A stretch of 61,202 nt of DNA from Minisyncoccota bacterium (GCA_018060545.1 JAGOVW010000001.1:1-61202); one strand, 5' to 3'; numbered from the stretch's first letter, positions 48,924 to 58,390 are shown. Notes: generated by a model not told the origin, from the letters alone. A program made the numbers and translations.

Positions 48924-48929
48924 CTCATG

Positions 48930-49394
48930 ATGACTCATATTCAAGACTGTATTTTTTGCGGTATTGCTCAAGGAACCATGCCCTGTCACCGGGTCTGGGA
49001 GGACGATAAGCATCTGGCATTTCTTTCCATCTTTCCAAACACTGAAGGTTTCACCGTCGTCATACCCAAGGAACACCAAGATAGCTATGTCGCTGCAGTC
49101 CCAGAAGAGGTGGCGGACGGTATATTTAGAGCAGCGCGCATCGTTGCGAGAAAGATTGACGCCGCATTCCCGGATGTGGGGCGTACCGGCTTTATGTTTG
49201 AAGGATTCGGTGTGAACCATCTACACGCGAAACTTTTCCCAATGCACGGCACCTCAGACGAATCATGGAGACAGCACAAGTCACATGAACGTCGCTTCTT
49301 CCCGGTGTACGAAGGTTTTATGTCGTCACACGATAGTGAGCGTGCAGATGACGCCGCTCTCGCGACCATCGCAGAGAAGATTAGAAATGCGTAA
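48930..49394 (+). CDS. HIT-family nucleotide hydrolase/transferase
   Basis: 154 residues from the second ATG, chosen by the -10 spacing; the first ATG at 48927 is possible. Zinc-type CIFCGIA at the start, 'FSLIFPNTEGFTVVIPK'-like text, and VNHLHAKLFPMHG, in which the HxHxHxx triad is H-L-H-A-K: the middle nucleophile His is kept, the third is Lys. Such HLHAK proteins form a known-looking HINT branch; substrate is unknown. Confidence 0.9.
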   Translation: MTHIQDCIFCGIAQGTMPCHRVWEDDKHLAFLSIFPNTEGFTVVIPKEHQDSYVAAVPEEVADGIFRAARIVARKIDAAFPDVGRTGFMFEGFGVNHLHAKLFPMHGTSDESWRQHKSHERRFFPVYEGFMSSHDSERADDAALATIAEKIRNA

Positions 49395-49404
49395 GGTTGT
49401 TCAA

Positions 49405-49436
49405 TACAAAGCGCCGGCGATAGCCGGCGCTTTGTA
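49405..49436. terminator. Bidirectional terminator between HIT gene and 49452 gene
   Basis: TACAAAGCGCCGGC and GCCGGCGCTTTGTA around GATA, a 14 bp perfect stem. Confidence 0.85.
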
Positions 49437-49451
49437 TACGGTCTCTACTAC

Positions 49452-51359
49452 TTAGTACACTTCACAGCTTCCTTTCCATACAATTGAAGCGCCATCAGCT
49501 TGAGCAAAGCACTCATTTGAATACGTCTTTCGCTGCAACGCACACTGCCCTGGATAGATACTGCCACTTTCAGAACCTGTATTCACTGAACAGAAGGTCT
49601 TCTCCCCACACACGGGCGCATATTGAGCGGTGCATGCTGTCCCTCCGCCTCCCGCCACAGGACCAAAAACCTGCACCTTGGTCTGCGCGATATCACTTCG
49701 CGTACCATAGACTGCATCGTTTTGTACGCCGTAATACCCAGCCACAAATAGTTTTGCGATGTACGTACCCGGTTGGTTATAGGTATGGCTCATGCGCAGC
49801 ACGCACGTCGAACTATATGCTGGCGTTGGACAATCAAGCCGCTGTACCTGCCCATCACCGAAATCAATGTAGCGCGTGCCACCATCCGCCATGTGTACCA
49901 TTTCATTTCCATTCATCCAAGACGACGTCGTTCCTTTAGTCGTGAAAGTCACGATCAGCGGCGCATTACCACTTTTCGGCGATGCATCAAGATCCGTACT
50001 TGCGACATTTCCCTCTACGCGAACAGTCGTTGTCGTAACTGCCGATTGCCCGCCTGTGTCTCGCACAGTGATGGAAATCGTGTACGTGCCAGGAGTACTG
50101 TAGGCGTGCGTAAACGTCGTATTCTGTACTACGCCACGCTCCATGTCATATATACCTTGCGCATTACTTGCAGCGAGCCCATCCACGTCACCCCAATGAA
50201 TTTGATACGACAACGATTGGTTCTCAGGGTCGCGCGCATCAATCTTCCATGTTCCTGACTGATTGGTGTAGAGAACTGTCGGTCCAGTGAACCCAGAAAT
50301 AACAGGAGGTTTGTTGCTGCTCGAGCCGTCGAAGTATTCGCGACACACAGGCTGACTTGGCGCAAAGCAGTACATCATCGTACACGCCATCATTCCTCCG
50401 GGTGAGGTACGGCTACATGTGTTGCATCCGTCAAACCAGACCCTGCACTGTGCAGGAGCTTCTACTGGTACACACTGCCAAGGTCCTGGACACTGACCGT
50501 TTGGATTCACAGGACGTGCCTCCTCACCTTCGCCACACAGTGGTCGCTGGTATTCAACCATCGGGCACGCTACACCATCCCGCACGTTGATGCGCACGGA
50601 TGCAATTTCACGCTGAGACACAGGAGCCATACAACCAGTCGCACCACGGCACGCATCATCAATTTCAAGAAGACGCGCGACGTATGTACCCGCATTCTGA
50701 TAGAGATGTTTATTGACCCCTGCACTCATGCACGCATCAGCAGGCGCGTAGCATTCTGAAGGCTTTTCTGAAGTACCATCGCCAAAGTCGATAAGATATG
50801 AAGGGTTTGCCATGCGCAGACCTCCAATACGTGTTTCGAACGAAACCCACAGTGGAGCGGAACCTTCTCGTGGTGTGGCATGCAAGCGACTAGGATAAGG
50901 ATCGGTACCACCGTCACAAATCCAAATGCGCTGAGAGGTTCGTGGGCCTACCATGCCGTACCCAGTGGTATCGGGGGACCCACCACTGACGATACCTTCA
51001 TTAGCTTGAAGCTGCTGCACTGCTGCCTGAGTAGCAGCCCCAAAGTAACCCGTTGCTTCACCGGAAAAAAGACCCTCCTCCTGAAGACGTTCTTGGAGAG
51101 CGCGGACATCGTCACCGCGATGGCCGAAACGAAGAACACGATCTAGGGGGTAGCATCGGTCTGGATTTGGAAAGACTGGCTGAGTCACCACGGTGCCACC
51201 GCCACTGGTGAGCTGCACGAGCTGCTCTTGTAGCATCTGAATCTGAGCAAGGAGGGCGTCTATTTGCGTTTGCACGTCATTCACCGTTATCGCAGAGGAA
51301 GCAAAAGGCAACGCTGCAAAAACGACCGCAAGAAACATCCCAATAATAGTTTTCTTCAT
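49452..51359 (-). CDS. Large secreted surface protein: PG-binding-like, PKD repeats, Kazal-like end
   Basis: 635 residues from MKKTIIGMFLAVV (signal peptide to about 23). Then a short coiled coil (about 25-50), a PG_binding_1-like domain (about 75-150: 'VRALQERLQEEGLFSG', 'ATGYFGAATQAAVQQLQ', 'GYGMVGPRTSQRI'), PKD-type domains with 'YLIDFGDGT', 'YQIHWGDVDG...TFTHAYSTPGTYTISITVRD' and 'RYIDFGDGQ...SHTYNQPGTY', a Cys-rich stretch, and a Kazal-like C-terminal end (YAPVCGEKTF, QCALQRKTYSNECFAQADG, WKGSCEVY). Probably displayed on the cell surface for adhesion or protease resistance. Shares its PG-binding-like domain with 5991. Confidence 0.82.
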   Translation of the reverse strand: MKKTIIGMFLAVVFAALPFASSAITVNDVQTQIDALLAQIQMLQEQLVQLTSGGGTVVTQPVFPNPDRCYPLDRVLRFGHRGDDVRALQERLQEEGLFSGEATGYFGAATQAAVQQLQANEGIVSGGSPDTTGYGMVGPRTSQRIWICDGGTDPYPSRLHATPREGSAPLWVSFETRIGGLRMANPSYLIDFGDGTSEKPSECYAPADACMSAGVNKHLYQNAGTYVARLLEIDDACRGATGCMAPVSQREIASVRINVRDGVACPMVEYQRPLCGEGEEARPVNPNGQCPGPWQCVPVEAPAQCRVWFDGCNTCSRTSPGGMMACTMMYCFAPSQPVCREYFDGSSSNKPPVISGFTGPTVLYTNQSGTWKIDARDPENQSLSYQIHWGDVDGLAASNAQGIYDMERGVVQNTTFTHAYSTPGTYTISITVRDTGGQSAVTTTTVRVEGNVASTDLDASPKSGNAPLIVTFTTKGTTSSWMNGNEMVHMADGGTRYIDFGDGQVQRLDCPTPAYSSTCVLRMSHTYNQPGTYIAKLFVAGYYGVQNDAVYGTRSDIAQTKVQVFGPVAGGGGTACTAQYAPVCGEKTFCSVNTGSESGSIYPGQCALQRKTYSNECFAQADGASIVWKGSCEVY

Positions 51360-51447
51360 AAAAGAGTGTGAGTGAATAAGTGAACTCATTGTCCCAGAAG
51401 GGTGAGTCCTGTGAAAGACGGATACTGTGCACAGCTCTTACTGAAAT

Positions 51448-51464
51448 ATGCCACAGGGTGGCAT
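51448..51464 (-). terminator. Weak hairpin after pgk
   Basis: ATGCCAC/GTGGCAT 7 bp stem ten bases past the pgk stop; no T run. Confidence 0.4.
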
Positions 51465-51474
51465 CCGTGTAGGG

Positions 51475-52596
51475 TTACTCCAATGCCTGCAACCCGGGCA
51501 ACGTGCCATTTAAGAGAAATTCCAACATGGCACCTCCTGCCGTAGACAAGAAAGTAAACTGTTGGTCCAGCCCGCTTTTCCCTATCGCAGCTACCGTATC
51601 ACCACCGCCAACGACAGACTGTGCCTTACTTTCGGCTATGGCCTGTGCCAGTGCGTGGGTCCAATCGTCGTAGCCACCTTCATACCAACCAGTTGGCCCA
51701 TTCCACAAAATAGTACGAGCGTCTCGAATGAAAGGGAGCAGGAGCGCGAAAGACTCTGGGCCAATATCAACAATTTTTTCGTCCGTCGTGACCTCATGAA
51801 CCTGGCGTACGCGCGCCTGCCCATCAGAGCGCTCCACCAACACATCCACCGGTAAGAGTAATTTCGGGTTACTCAACACCTGTGCATCGGGTGCCCCATC
51901 TGAAATGAGTGAGCGGCCGACTTCGTACCCCTTCGCCTTGAGCGCATCATTGACCAGCGCCCCAGCAAGAAACACATGGTCGTACGCATCGAGCAGTTTC
52001 TTTATGAGTGGTTCCTTGGTCTCAAACTTGGCACCTCCTAAGATCGCAAGGGATGGTGCGCGAGGTGAAAGTGCCAGCGAAAGATTCTCAACTTCCTCCT
52101 GCAGTAGATATCCCCCGCAGTGTGGCAACGCCTGAGCCAATCCCACAATAGAGGCATGCGCTCTGTGCGCCGCAGAAAATGCATCGTTTACATAGAACTC
52201 GCCGTAACCAGCCATGCTGCGCACGAATGTTTGGTCGTTGTCGGTCTCCCCTGGAATTCTTCGGACATTCTCAAGAAGTAGCACGTCTCCTGCACGCATG
52301 GCGGAAATGGCCGTATGCGCATCAGAACCAGTAATATCTCTCACGAACGAAAGTGGGACGTACTTTCGCAGTTCCTCAGCCACGAACTCGAGCGATTCTT
52401 TCGGATCTCTCCCAATATGCGCCAAAACGATTGTTTTTGCGCCCTTTTCTCGTAGATGCAGGATGCTTTTGGTAGAACGTCGTATGCGGTAGGTATCGGT
52501 TACCACTTTGCCTTGCATAGGCACATTCAAATCGGCGCGCACAATGACTTTCTTATTGGAAATTTCGCTATCAGCAACATCTTTAAAGTAGCGCAT
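51475..52596 (-). CDS. pgk: Phosphoglycerate kinase
   Basis: Glycolytic ATP-forming enzyme. 373 residues, a little shorter than usual (about 390). 'KKVIVRADLNVPMQ', 'VLAHIGRDPKES' (usual HLGRP), 'LLLENVRRIPGE' (usual LLENxRFxxxE), 'ILGGAKFETK' and 'VVGGGDTVAAI' are present. ATG at 52596 is just after the tpiA stop; cotranscribed with tpiA. Confidence 0.96.
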   Translation of the reverse strand: MRYFKDVADSEISNKKVIVRADLNVPMQGKVVTDTYRIRRSTKSILHLREKGAKTIVLAHIGRDPKESLEFVAEELRKYVPLSFVRDITGSDAHTAISAMRAGDVLLLENVRRIPGETDNDQTFVRSMAGYGEFYVNDAFSAAHRAHASIVGLAQALPHCGGYLLQEEVENLSLALSPRAPSLAILGGAKFETKEPLIKKLLDAYDHVFLAGALVNDALKAKGYEVGRSLISDGAPDAQVLSNPKLLLPVDVLVERSDGQARVRQVHEVTTDEKIVDIGPESFALLLPFIRDARTILWNGPTGWYEGGYDDWTHALAQAIAESKAQSVVGGGDTVAAIGKSGLDQQFTFLSTAGGAMLEFLLNGTLPGLQALE

Positions 52597-52600
52597 GGTT

Positions 52601-53329
52601 CTATAGTGCAGCAAACAACTCTCGCAGCTTCGTCAGGTCGCTACTTGCGCGCCCCACCAGAAGCCCTTCCACCTCGCCATGCAAAAGCATGTCGCGCGCG
52701 CTCGCCCCATCGATAGAGCCTCCATACAGGACAGGAATGGTCATACCCGGTTTACCAAACTTTGCAAAAAGAAACTTGCGAATGAAAATCGTCATTTCAT
52801 GCATTTCGTGAGTACTCATCGGTTTAGCGGCACCAATAGCCCACACGGGTTCGTAGGCAACCAAGAGGTGTCGCGCCTTTACCTTCATCACAGTACGCAA
52901 TGCTTCCTCGAGCTGTGTCTGCACAAACTCAAGGTAGTGGCCATGCGCGTCTCGCGCACTTTCCCCAACACAGATAATGGGTAGCAGCCCTGCCGCAAGT
53001 GCTGCGGCGACTTTCTTGCCCACATCTTGGTTTGTTTCTCCCAATGCTCGACGCTCGGCGTGGCCCACAATGACATATTCTGCACCAACACTTTTAACCT
53101 GAGGTGCTGCAATATCACCGGTGTGCGACCCTCCCTCTTCCGCGTGTACCTGCTGTGCTGCAACACGAAGCGAACCTTTCTTCTTAACAACGTCGCTCAA
53201 AAATACAGCTGGCGGAGCAACAATGGCCGTCATCTTCTTTTTTGCGGCACCCTTTTTAGTCTCTGCCAAGAGAGCGAGCGCGTCGGCTCTCGTCTTTGGG
53301 TTCATCTTCCAATTTAGAACGAGAATCAT
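52601..53329 (-). CDS. tpiA: Triosephosphate isomerase
   Basis: Interconverts DHAP and GAP. 242 residues from MILVLNWKMNPKT; an upstream frame to 53401 is excluded by the conserved start. N and K of NWKMN, the His of IVGHAERR (usual GHSERR, Ser to Ala) and the Glu of VAYEPVWAIG are in place; 'VLYGGSIDGAS' binds phosphate. TACACT, 7 bases before the ATG. First gene of tpiA-pgk. Confidence 0.96.
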   Translation of the reverse strand: MILVLNWKMNPKTRADALALLAETKKGAAKKKMTAIVAPPAVFLSDVVKKKGSLRVAAQQVHAEEGGSHTGDIAAPQVKSVGAEYVIVGHAERRALGETNQDVGKKVAAALAAGLLPIICVGESARDAHGHYLEFVQTQLEEALRTVMKVKARHLLVAYEPVWAIGAAKPMSTHEMHEMTIFIRKFLFAKFGKPGMTIPVLYGGSIDGASARDMLLHGEVEGLLVGRASSDLTKLRELFAAL

Positions 53330-53336
53330 GCAAGAA

Positions 53337-53342
53337 AGTGTA
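53337..53342 (-). promoter_or_regulatory. -10 element for leaderless tpiA-pgk
   Basis: Minus-strand TACACT with a 7-base gap to the ATG at 53329. Confidence 0.52.
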
Positions 53343-53360
53343 GCATGCGCACTTCGCCCA

Positions 53361-54791
53361 CTATTGCTCCTCCCTCCACAAGATGAATCGGTGGTCGGCA
53401 CTGGTTACCGGAGTAAAAGGAGGTGGATCAAGGGCGAGTAGGCGGTCATAGGAGTCGGTTCTTGTATTGAAGCCCGACCACGTGTTCCCACACCCAGACA
53501 TACTGTAGCTCCACTGTGTACCGACACGTTGTGTCGACACAATTGACCCATGGAGTAATAGCGAATTGCGTTTATCATAGGGGGCGTAGGTGCATGGATA
53601 CAAATTTCTGCCGTAATACCCCGTTTGTGCAACGTAAATACCACGAACACTCATGTTGGTAGGCACATCATAGCCATACAGAACCGAATGCTCGGCTATT
53701 GCGGTGAATCCGTCGGAACCAGCAGGTGTCGTATAACTAATGTTGTTTTGCAAAATCATGTCTGGTGCATACCCCGCATGCACCAAATCTGCAGCAACCA
53801 AAGTTACTTTGCCGGAAATGGTTCCTTGTACCCATACCTTATCTTCAACAAAGATAAGCCCGCAGTTTGCTGGAATCGTATACGTGCCGAGGGTGTTGTA
53901 CGTAGTAATACGATGGTAGTCGCGCACCCAAGTACCCATGTTGTCGATATGGATAGAGTCCGCATAGTTGGTACCCGTCACTCGGCGCACCGTAACCGTA
54001 CGGTCACTGTTGAAAATAAGCCAGTATCCTCTGCGATCGTTTCCTCCACTATACGACGCAAAGTACAGGCCGTTTGATTGCGCACGCGTTTTGAGTGATG
54101 GGAGGTCGGAAAGCATTCCTGCAAAGTTCACTTGCGGCACTGGGAATTCCCACAGGGACGAATTGGGACTGCCGCCGAAGACTCCGGGGCGATTCTGGTT
54201 GGGGCTGCATCCAAAGCTTGAGGTGCAGAGCCAGGTAGACACACCACTGGAGACGGTTGAGTTGTTGGTTCCATCCATACGGATACCACCATTGGAATGG
54301 TAGGGTCCTGTGATATTTCTATCGGCACCTGCCCACACATTCGCATTGAGCACATGAGAGAACCGTGCAACAGACGGCTGCGCGTAGCGTGCAGAGAGGG
54401 TCCGCGAAAATGCCGGATTGGCATCTGCACTCCCCTCTGAACTAATGTCTACCGATTGCAACACATTGCACACAGTGTTCCCCGTGACTGAGATGGACGC
54501 AGTACCCAGCTCACCTCCCTCTGGGTCAGTAACCGTGTATTCATAGGGACCGCTAGCCCCCGTTCCGTTCGTGAGGTTGCCGGGATTATGTTCAAGGAAC
54601 CAACGGTAGTATTCCAGCCCTGCTTCCGCAACAGAAAACGCTTGCTCACGCGCCAACTTTGCACGAGATACGTTCGATTGCGTGAAAATGTAGCTTGCCA
54701 GCGTTGAGACAGCCAAACCAAACACACCCATAAACACCAGCACCAGCATGACCGTAACCCCTCGCCGTTTTGGTGTCATAACGTTTCTCAT
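53361..54791 (-). CDS. PilX/GspK-like minor pilin with large C-terminal domain
   Basis: 476 residues. The N-terminus MRNVMTPKRRGVTVMLVLVFMGVFGLAVS is a type III signal with cleavage after RRG, and 'SRAKLAREQAFSVAEAGLEYYRWFLE' is the amphipathic pilin helix; the +5 Glu is lacking, as in GspK/PilX-type tip pilins. The large beta-rich domain carries Cys pairs and 'GTYTIPANCGLIFVEDKVWVQGTISGKVTLVAAD', a common PilX-like segment. The start overlaps the upstream pilin stop (ATGA). Likely part of the type IV pilus tip complex. Confidence 0.82.
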   Translation of the reverse strand: MRNVMTPKRRGVTVMLVLVFMGVFGLAVSTLASYIFTQSNVSRAKLAREQAFSVAEAGLEYYRWFLEHNPGNLTNGTGASGPYEYTVTDPEGGELGTASISVTGNTVCNVLQSVDISSEGSADANPAFSRTLSARYAQPSVARFSHVLNANVWAGADRNITGPYHSNGGIRMDGTNNSTVSSGVSTWLCTSSFGCSPNQNRPGVFGGSPNSSLWEFPVPQVNFAGMLSDLPSLKTRAQSNGLYFASYSGGNDRRGYWLIFNSDRTVTVRRVTGTNYADSIHIDNMGTWVRDYHRITTYNTLGTYTIPANCGLIFVEDKVWVQGTISGKVTLVAADLVHAGYAPDMILQNNISYTTPAGSDGFTAIAEHSVLYGYDVPTNMSVRGIYVAQTGYYGRNLYPCTYAPYDKRNSLLLHGSIVSTQRVGTQWSYSMSGCGNTWSGFNTRTDSYDRLLALDPPPFTPVTSADHRFILWREEQ

Positions 54792-55387
54792 ATTGCGTTC
54801 TCAAGATTTCTCAATGCGGCAGCAGATCGAACTGTGAGCTCATTCGGAAGTCGGTCTGGCTTTACGTTTACCACCGCCTCCACGGTTACGAAACGCAAAG
54901 AAGCCACATCGGCAAGGTTGGTGATGGTCGCTCCACTCTCATTTATGTAGGTGAAGAATCCCTGTCCCAAGCTTAGGTTACGAATGTGCTCAGACGTGGT
55001 CGCTACCACCTCGGCGGCCGTATACGCAGGCGGATCACCTGACGGGTCAACAATCCCTCGCTTCAAAGCCGAGCCACTCAAGAAATAGCGGACTCGTTCG
55101 ATAAGCGGGTCAGCATCTACGTCAGCATAAAAGGTTATTGACGATGTCGACATAGCCACAATCGGATACGCACCTTCACTCGAATAAGTTGCCTCACGCA
55201 ATGTCTGCACCACCTTTTCAATTGCTCTACGGGAATCCGACACCGCCTGTGCTTGGTCGAGCGTATAGTTGTTTGCTCGATAAAAAGATAAGAGCGACAC
55301 GATAAGCGCCATCATAGACACAACAAACACTGCGACCCATACAAGGGACTCGATGAACGTAATGCCGCGTTGTGATGATGAGCGCAT
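54788..55387 (-). CDS. PilW/GspJ-like minor pilin
   Basis: 199 residues; MRSSSQRGITFIESLVWVAVFVVSMMALIV has the type III cleavage site RG|ITFIE with Glu at +5. The remaining domain is of the PilW/GspJ kind ('RRAIEKVVQTLREATYSSEGAYPIV'). Middle gene of a three-gene pilin operon; its last bases overlap the next start. Confidence 0.82.
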   Translation of the reverse strand: MRSSSQRGITFIESLVWVAVFVVSMMALIVSLLSFYRANNYTLDQAQAVSDSRRAIEKVVQTLREATYSSEGAYPIVAMSTSSITFYADVDADPLIERVRYFLSGSALKRGIVDPSGDPPAYTAAEVVATTSEHIRNLSLGQGFFTYINESGATITNLADVASLRFVTVEAVVNVKPDRLPNELTVRSAAALRNLENAI

Positions 55388-55395
55388 AGTATCTA

Positions 55396-57138
55396 TTATG
55401 GGGCCATAATGACACTGACCGCAGATGCGCCACTTACTTCCACGTTGGTTATCGTTTGTGGTGTGTATCCTGTGGCAGCAATATCAATGCTGTACGCATT
55501 CCCGCCACTGATAGTGCCCCACGCAAGATCTGGAAAGAATGTTTGCCCACAACCACCCGTCGCCTGTGTTGTGTTTACCCCCGTGCGATACAGCCGCACG
55601 CTCGCATCAGCAAGTGTTACCCCGTCGGCGGTACGCACATCAACACGTAATGAGTGCGTCGTGTGTGGCAAGAAGTACAAACGAGTAAGTATGCTTCCCC
55701 CAGCAAAGAGCGAGCGCGGCAAAGGCGGACAACTCTCTGCAACATCGTGCCCAAACGTAGCACCATCCACCGAGAGCCTGTGCGTATCAAACTCAAGATT
55801 TGGAATATCAAGACCTCCCCCCACATCACTCTGGTGATTCGCCGTGTATTTGTATACCGGGGCACCTGAGTGTGTACCGATTGTCTTTGCACCAATCATC
55901 GTGAACGGCACGTTGCCCAAGGGGATGGGGCCCTGGTCGTAGAGAACTTCCCACTCCGTGATGCGGGGCGTTTCGTTAAGGTCGAGCGTCGTCATCACCG
56001 CCCCTACGCGCACCGTGCTGTAGGTGGTCGTTGAGAGGCCCGATAGATCAATCGGGGACGTTGTAAAACCTGCACTGTTGCCTGGCAAGTCTGTATCGGG
56101 CACCAGAGTACCCACATCATCTGCATATATATAGTAGCGAATAGCAGTGCCCACCGGACGTGTATCGCTAAATTCCACCTCTTTCCACGCAGAAAGATAG
56201 GCAACCGAGACCGGCACTGCTCGCGCAGATCCTTCAGGTTCATACGATCCCGCCCCACCGTCAAGCAGAAGCGCTCCACCAGAAACAGTGGAACTTGCAG
56301 TGGCATATAGCTTACTTACATCATCAAATGTGTCGGTCCAGACTCTTTGTTGAATCGCTTCGTAGGTCATAAACGTATGTGTGCCTAGTGGCCCTATGGA
56401 AAAGGTAGCCGTGGTCGTCTGATTAAGTGCGACTGTTAGGTGCCCAGGATCAGGTGATGAATTAGTGCTACTTGCCGTATATGTCTGTGCACTGCTGAAA
56501 CCCGTTTTCGATACATTTATGCGATATCCCGTACCAGCTGGAGCACCTAAAAACGTAACGACGCCATCGTCGTTACTATAGGCTTGCGTATCAACCGATG
56601 TGGATGCATTAACTATATCAACCAGCGCCCCCTGCACAGGGGTGGAGCTCGCATCAACAACCTCTATAGAGAGCGTGCCGCCGGGTACGGCCTGCTCGAT
56701 TCCATCAGGTGAGCGTCGTGTGATTAAGGAAGAGCTGCGCAGCTGCCCTCGTGTCACCCACGACAGCTCCACTTTTATTTCCTTAGCATCCGTGACAATA
56801 CTGTTCTGATCTGCCGCCCCCGATCCATCTTTGGGATCATCGATGTAGCGGATCAGTGTACGCCGTGTGTACACAACACCATTGAGTGTTTCCTGAGAGA
56901 TCTGAGAGAGTGTGCCCGAAGGAATCCCACCGAGTGTACCCACCGCGTCATAATCGAGTGATTGAATGTATTCCATGTGCCCCTGGGCGAGCGCGAGCGC
57001 TCCGACACGCGCCTTGTTGTTGCTTACCAACTCTATAGAAAGTTTGAACACACCTGACACACCGACAAAGATGATGGTCATGAGCGCAACGCCGACAATC
57101 GAATCAAGGAGTCCTACACCGCGTTGCGAGGATATCAT
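55396..57138 (-). CDS. PilV-like minor pilin with carboxypeptidase-regulatory-like repeats
   Basis: 580 residues from MISSQRGVGLLDSIVG; ATG at 57138 is set by TACAAT 6 bases upstream and by the type III signal RG|VGLLD (Asp at +5 instead of Glu). After the pilin helix come CnaB/carboxypeptidase-regulatory-like segments, e.g. 'LSIEVVDASSTPVQGALVDIVN' and 'LRVDVRTADGVTLADASVRLY', each preceding a G-Y-x-P/Q-type end, and a jelly-roll-like middle. First gene of the pilin operon. Probably an adhesive tip pilin. Confidence 0.8.
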   Translation of the reverse strand: MISSQRGVGLLDSIVGVALMTIIFVGVSGVFKLSIELVSNNKARVGALALAQGHMEYIQSLDYDAVGTLGGIPSGTLSQISQETLNGVVYTRRTLIRYIDDPKDGSGAADQNSIVTDAKEIKVELSWVTRGQLRSSSLITRRSPDGIEQAVPGGTLSIEVVDASSTPVQGALVDIVNASTSVDTQAYSNDDGVVTFLGAPAGTGYRINVSKTGFSSAQTYTASSTNSSPDPGHLTVALNQTTTATFSIGPLGTHTFMTYEAIQQRVWTDTFDDVSKLYATASSTVSGGALLLDGGAGSYEPEGSARAVPVSVAYLSAWKEVEFSDTRPVGTAIRYYIYADDVGTLVPDTDLPGNSAGFTTSPIDLSGLSTTTYSTVRVGAVMTTLDLNETPRITEWEVLYDQGPIPLGNVPFTMIGAKTIGTHSGAPVYKYTANHQSDVGGGLDIPNLEFDTHRLSVDGATFGHDVAESCPPLPRSLFAGGSILTRLYFLPHTTHSLRVDVRTADGVTLADASVRLYRTGVNTTQATGGCGQTFFPDLAWGTISGGNAYSIDIAATGYTPQTITNVEVSGASAVSVIMAP

Positions 57139-57144
57139 ATTGCC

Positions 57145-57150
57145 ATTGTA
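57145..57150 (-). promoter_or_regulatory. -10 element for leaderless minor pilin operon
   Basis: Minus-strand TACAAT with a 6-base gap to the ATG at 57138. Confidence 0.58.
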
Positions 57151-57198
57151 GCGTGGGTCTCTCGCGATGAAGCTCGAATGAATGAGCAGGTGTAGAGA

Positions 57199-57226
57199 AG
57201 CCGCCGCAGCATACGCTGCGGCGGCT
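57199..57226 (-). terminator. GC-rich terminator after the 57256 gene
   Basis: AGCCGCCGCAGC and GCTGCGGCGGCT around ATAC, then TTCTCT on the minus strand. Confidence 0.75.
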
Positions 57227-57255
57227 ATCATTCTGAGAACACGTGGCCCGACATG

Positions 57256-58263
57256 TCAGGCAAGATGAACCACGCTCACGATTTCTTGAATCGCAGCACG
57301 CTCAACTTCGAAGTCGCCGTACTGCGCTACGATCGCAACAGCATTACCTTCCGTCACGAAGACGATCGGATCGGCAAGCTGCGGCAACTGCGACTGCCAG
57401 TGTCCGTGCAGCGCTTTGCTGAGCGCCTCGCCAGAAATACTGATTGCCGCCTTATCAGCAGCAATGCCAATCTTCATGTGCGCCTGCTCGAGCTTTGAGA
57501 GCTGCACTTGCACCTCATGAGGTGGGTCAGGCAACTGCACTTCAACCAGGTGCTTCCCTTCTTCCACAAGATTGGGCCACAGCAGTTTGTGCACACCACC
57601 TTCGGCAACAGCGGCCGCCACCACGTTTTTGGCAGCTGCTTCTCCGTGCTGAAACTTGGCATCACGCGATGTGGCGTAGTCGGCGATGAACATTGAGCCA
57701 AAAAATTTCGCCACAAGAGGCAGCAGAAGCCAAGAGTAAGCAGTCGGCGTCAGATAGCCGACATAGTTGCCGAGAGTGACTCCGCCAGCTATGAGCGCAG
57801 CAACAATACTCCACCGAGCCCACGAACGCTTGCGCATGCCCGGCGTTTCGAGGCGAGCCAGGCGCAGCGTTTCTTCGTCGAGCTTTTGCGTGAGAAGGCC
57901 GAACGATGCTTGCACCTTGTTACCCTGCGGAGCAAATCGATACAGCTCGTAGCGCTTTGCCACAGCTTCCCACGCTTTCTCGGGGAGAATAGCGAGTGGT
58001 TCGACGCCGATTCGTTTGCACTTTTCGAGGAGAAACGTGCGATTCATCTTGAACCGCTGCAACCCATCGAGCTGTTGCGCGTACAACGGGTCCACCGCTG
58101 CATCGCGCGACGTGCGCGCCACCACCTTCAGCCCGGCCACTTGCCGTATTCGCTGCGGCGTAATACCTTCGGCCACGAGCGCTTCTTCACCGATCTCTCC
58201 GAGCTCGTAGTCGATCGCGGTACTCACTATCCGATCGAGCTCTTTTAGCTTTGCGTGTCCCAT
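57256..58263 (-). CDS. Hypothetical protein with two central membrane helices
   Basis: 335 residues, not recognised. A helical N-terminal 145 residues, two membrane helices at about 152-195 ('WSIVAALIAGGVTLGNYVGYL', 'AYSWLLLPLVAKFFGSMFIA'), then a soluble domain ending 'FEVERAAIQEIVSVVHLA'. A full AAGGAGG lies four bases before the ATG, and TATACT about 45 bases upstream. It lies between pilC and the pilin operon and is flanked on one side by the pilC remnant at 58361. Confidence 0.7.
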   Translation of the reverse strand: MGHAKLKELDRIVSTAIDYELGEIGEEALVAEGITPQRIRQVAGLKVVARTSRDAAVDPLYAQQLDGLQRFKMNRTFLLEKCKRIGVEPLAILPEKAWEAVAKRYELYRFAPQGNKVQASFGLLTQKLDEETLRLARLETPGMRKRSWARWSIVAALIAGGVTLGNYVGYLTPTAYSWLLLPLVAKFFGSMFIADYATSRDAKFQHGEAAAKNVVAAAVAEGGVHKLLWPNLVEEGKHLVEVQLPDPPHEVQVQLSKLEQAHMKIGIAADKAAISISGEALSKALHGHWQSQLPQLADPIVFVTEGNAVAIVAQYGDFEVERAAIQEIVSVVHLA

Positions 58264-58360
58264 GAGACCTCCTTATAGAAAAGAACACCGGACTGTTTCC
58301 GATGCTGTTAAAAGTATACAATAATATACGCGCGTGTCTACACCACTCTTGCGGACCTAC

Positions 58361-58390
58361 ATCGCATCAGACAGAGAGTAGATAGGTGAC
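58361..58390 (-). pseudogene. Remnant duplicate of the pilC 3' end
   Basis: 29 of 30 bases match 59609-59638 in the same orientation. On the minus strand it reads Ser-Pro-Ile-Tyr-Ser-Leu-Ser-Asp-Ala-Met-stop; the mismatch inside the repeat is silent (TCG/TCT). The rest of the copy is missing. Together with the intact pilC end it brackets the plus-strand gene at 58444. Confidence 0.8.
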
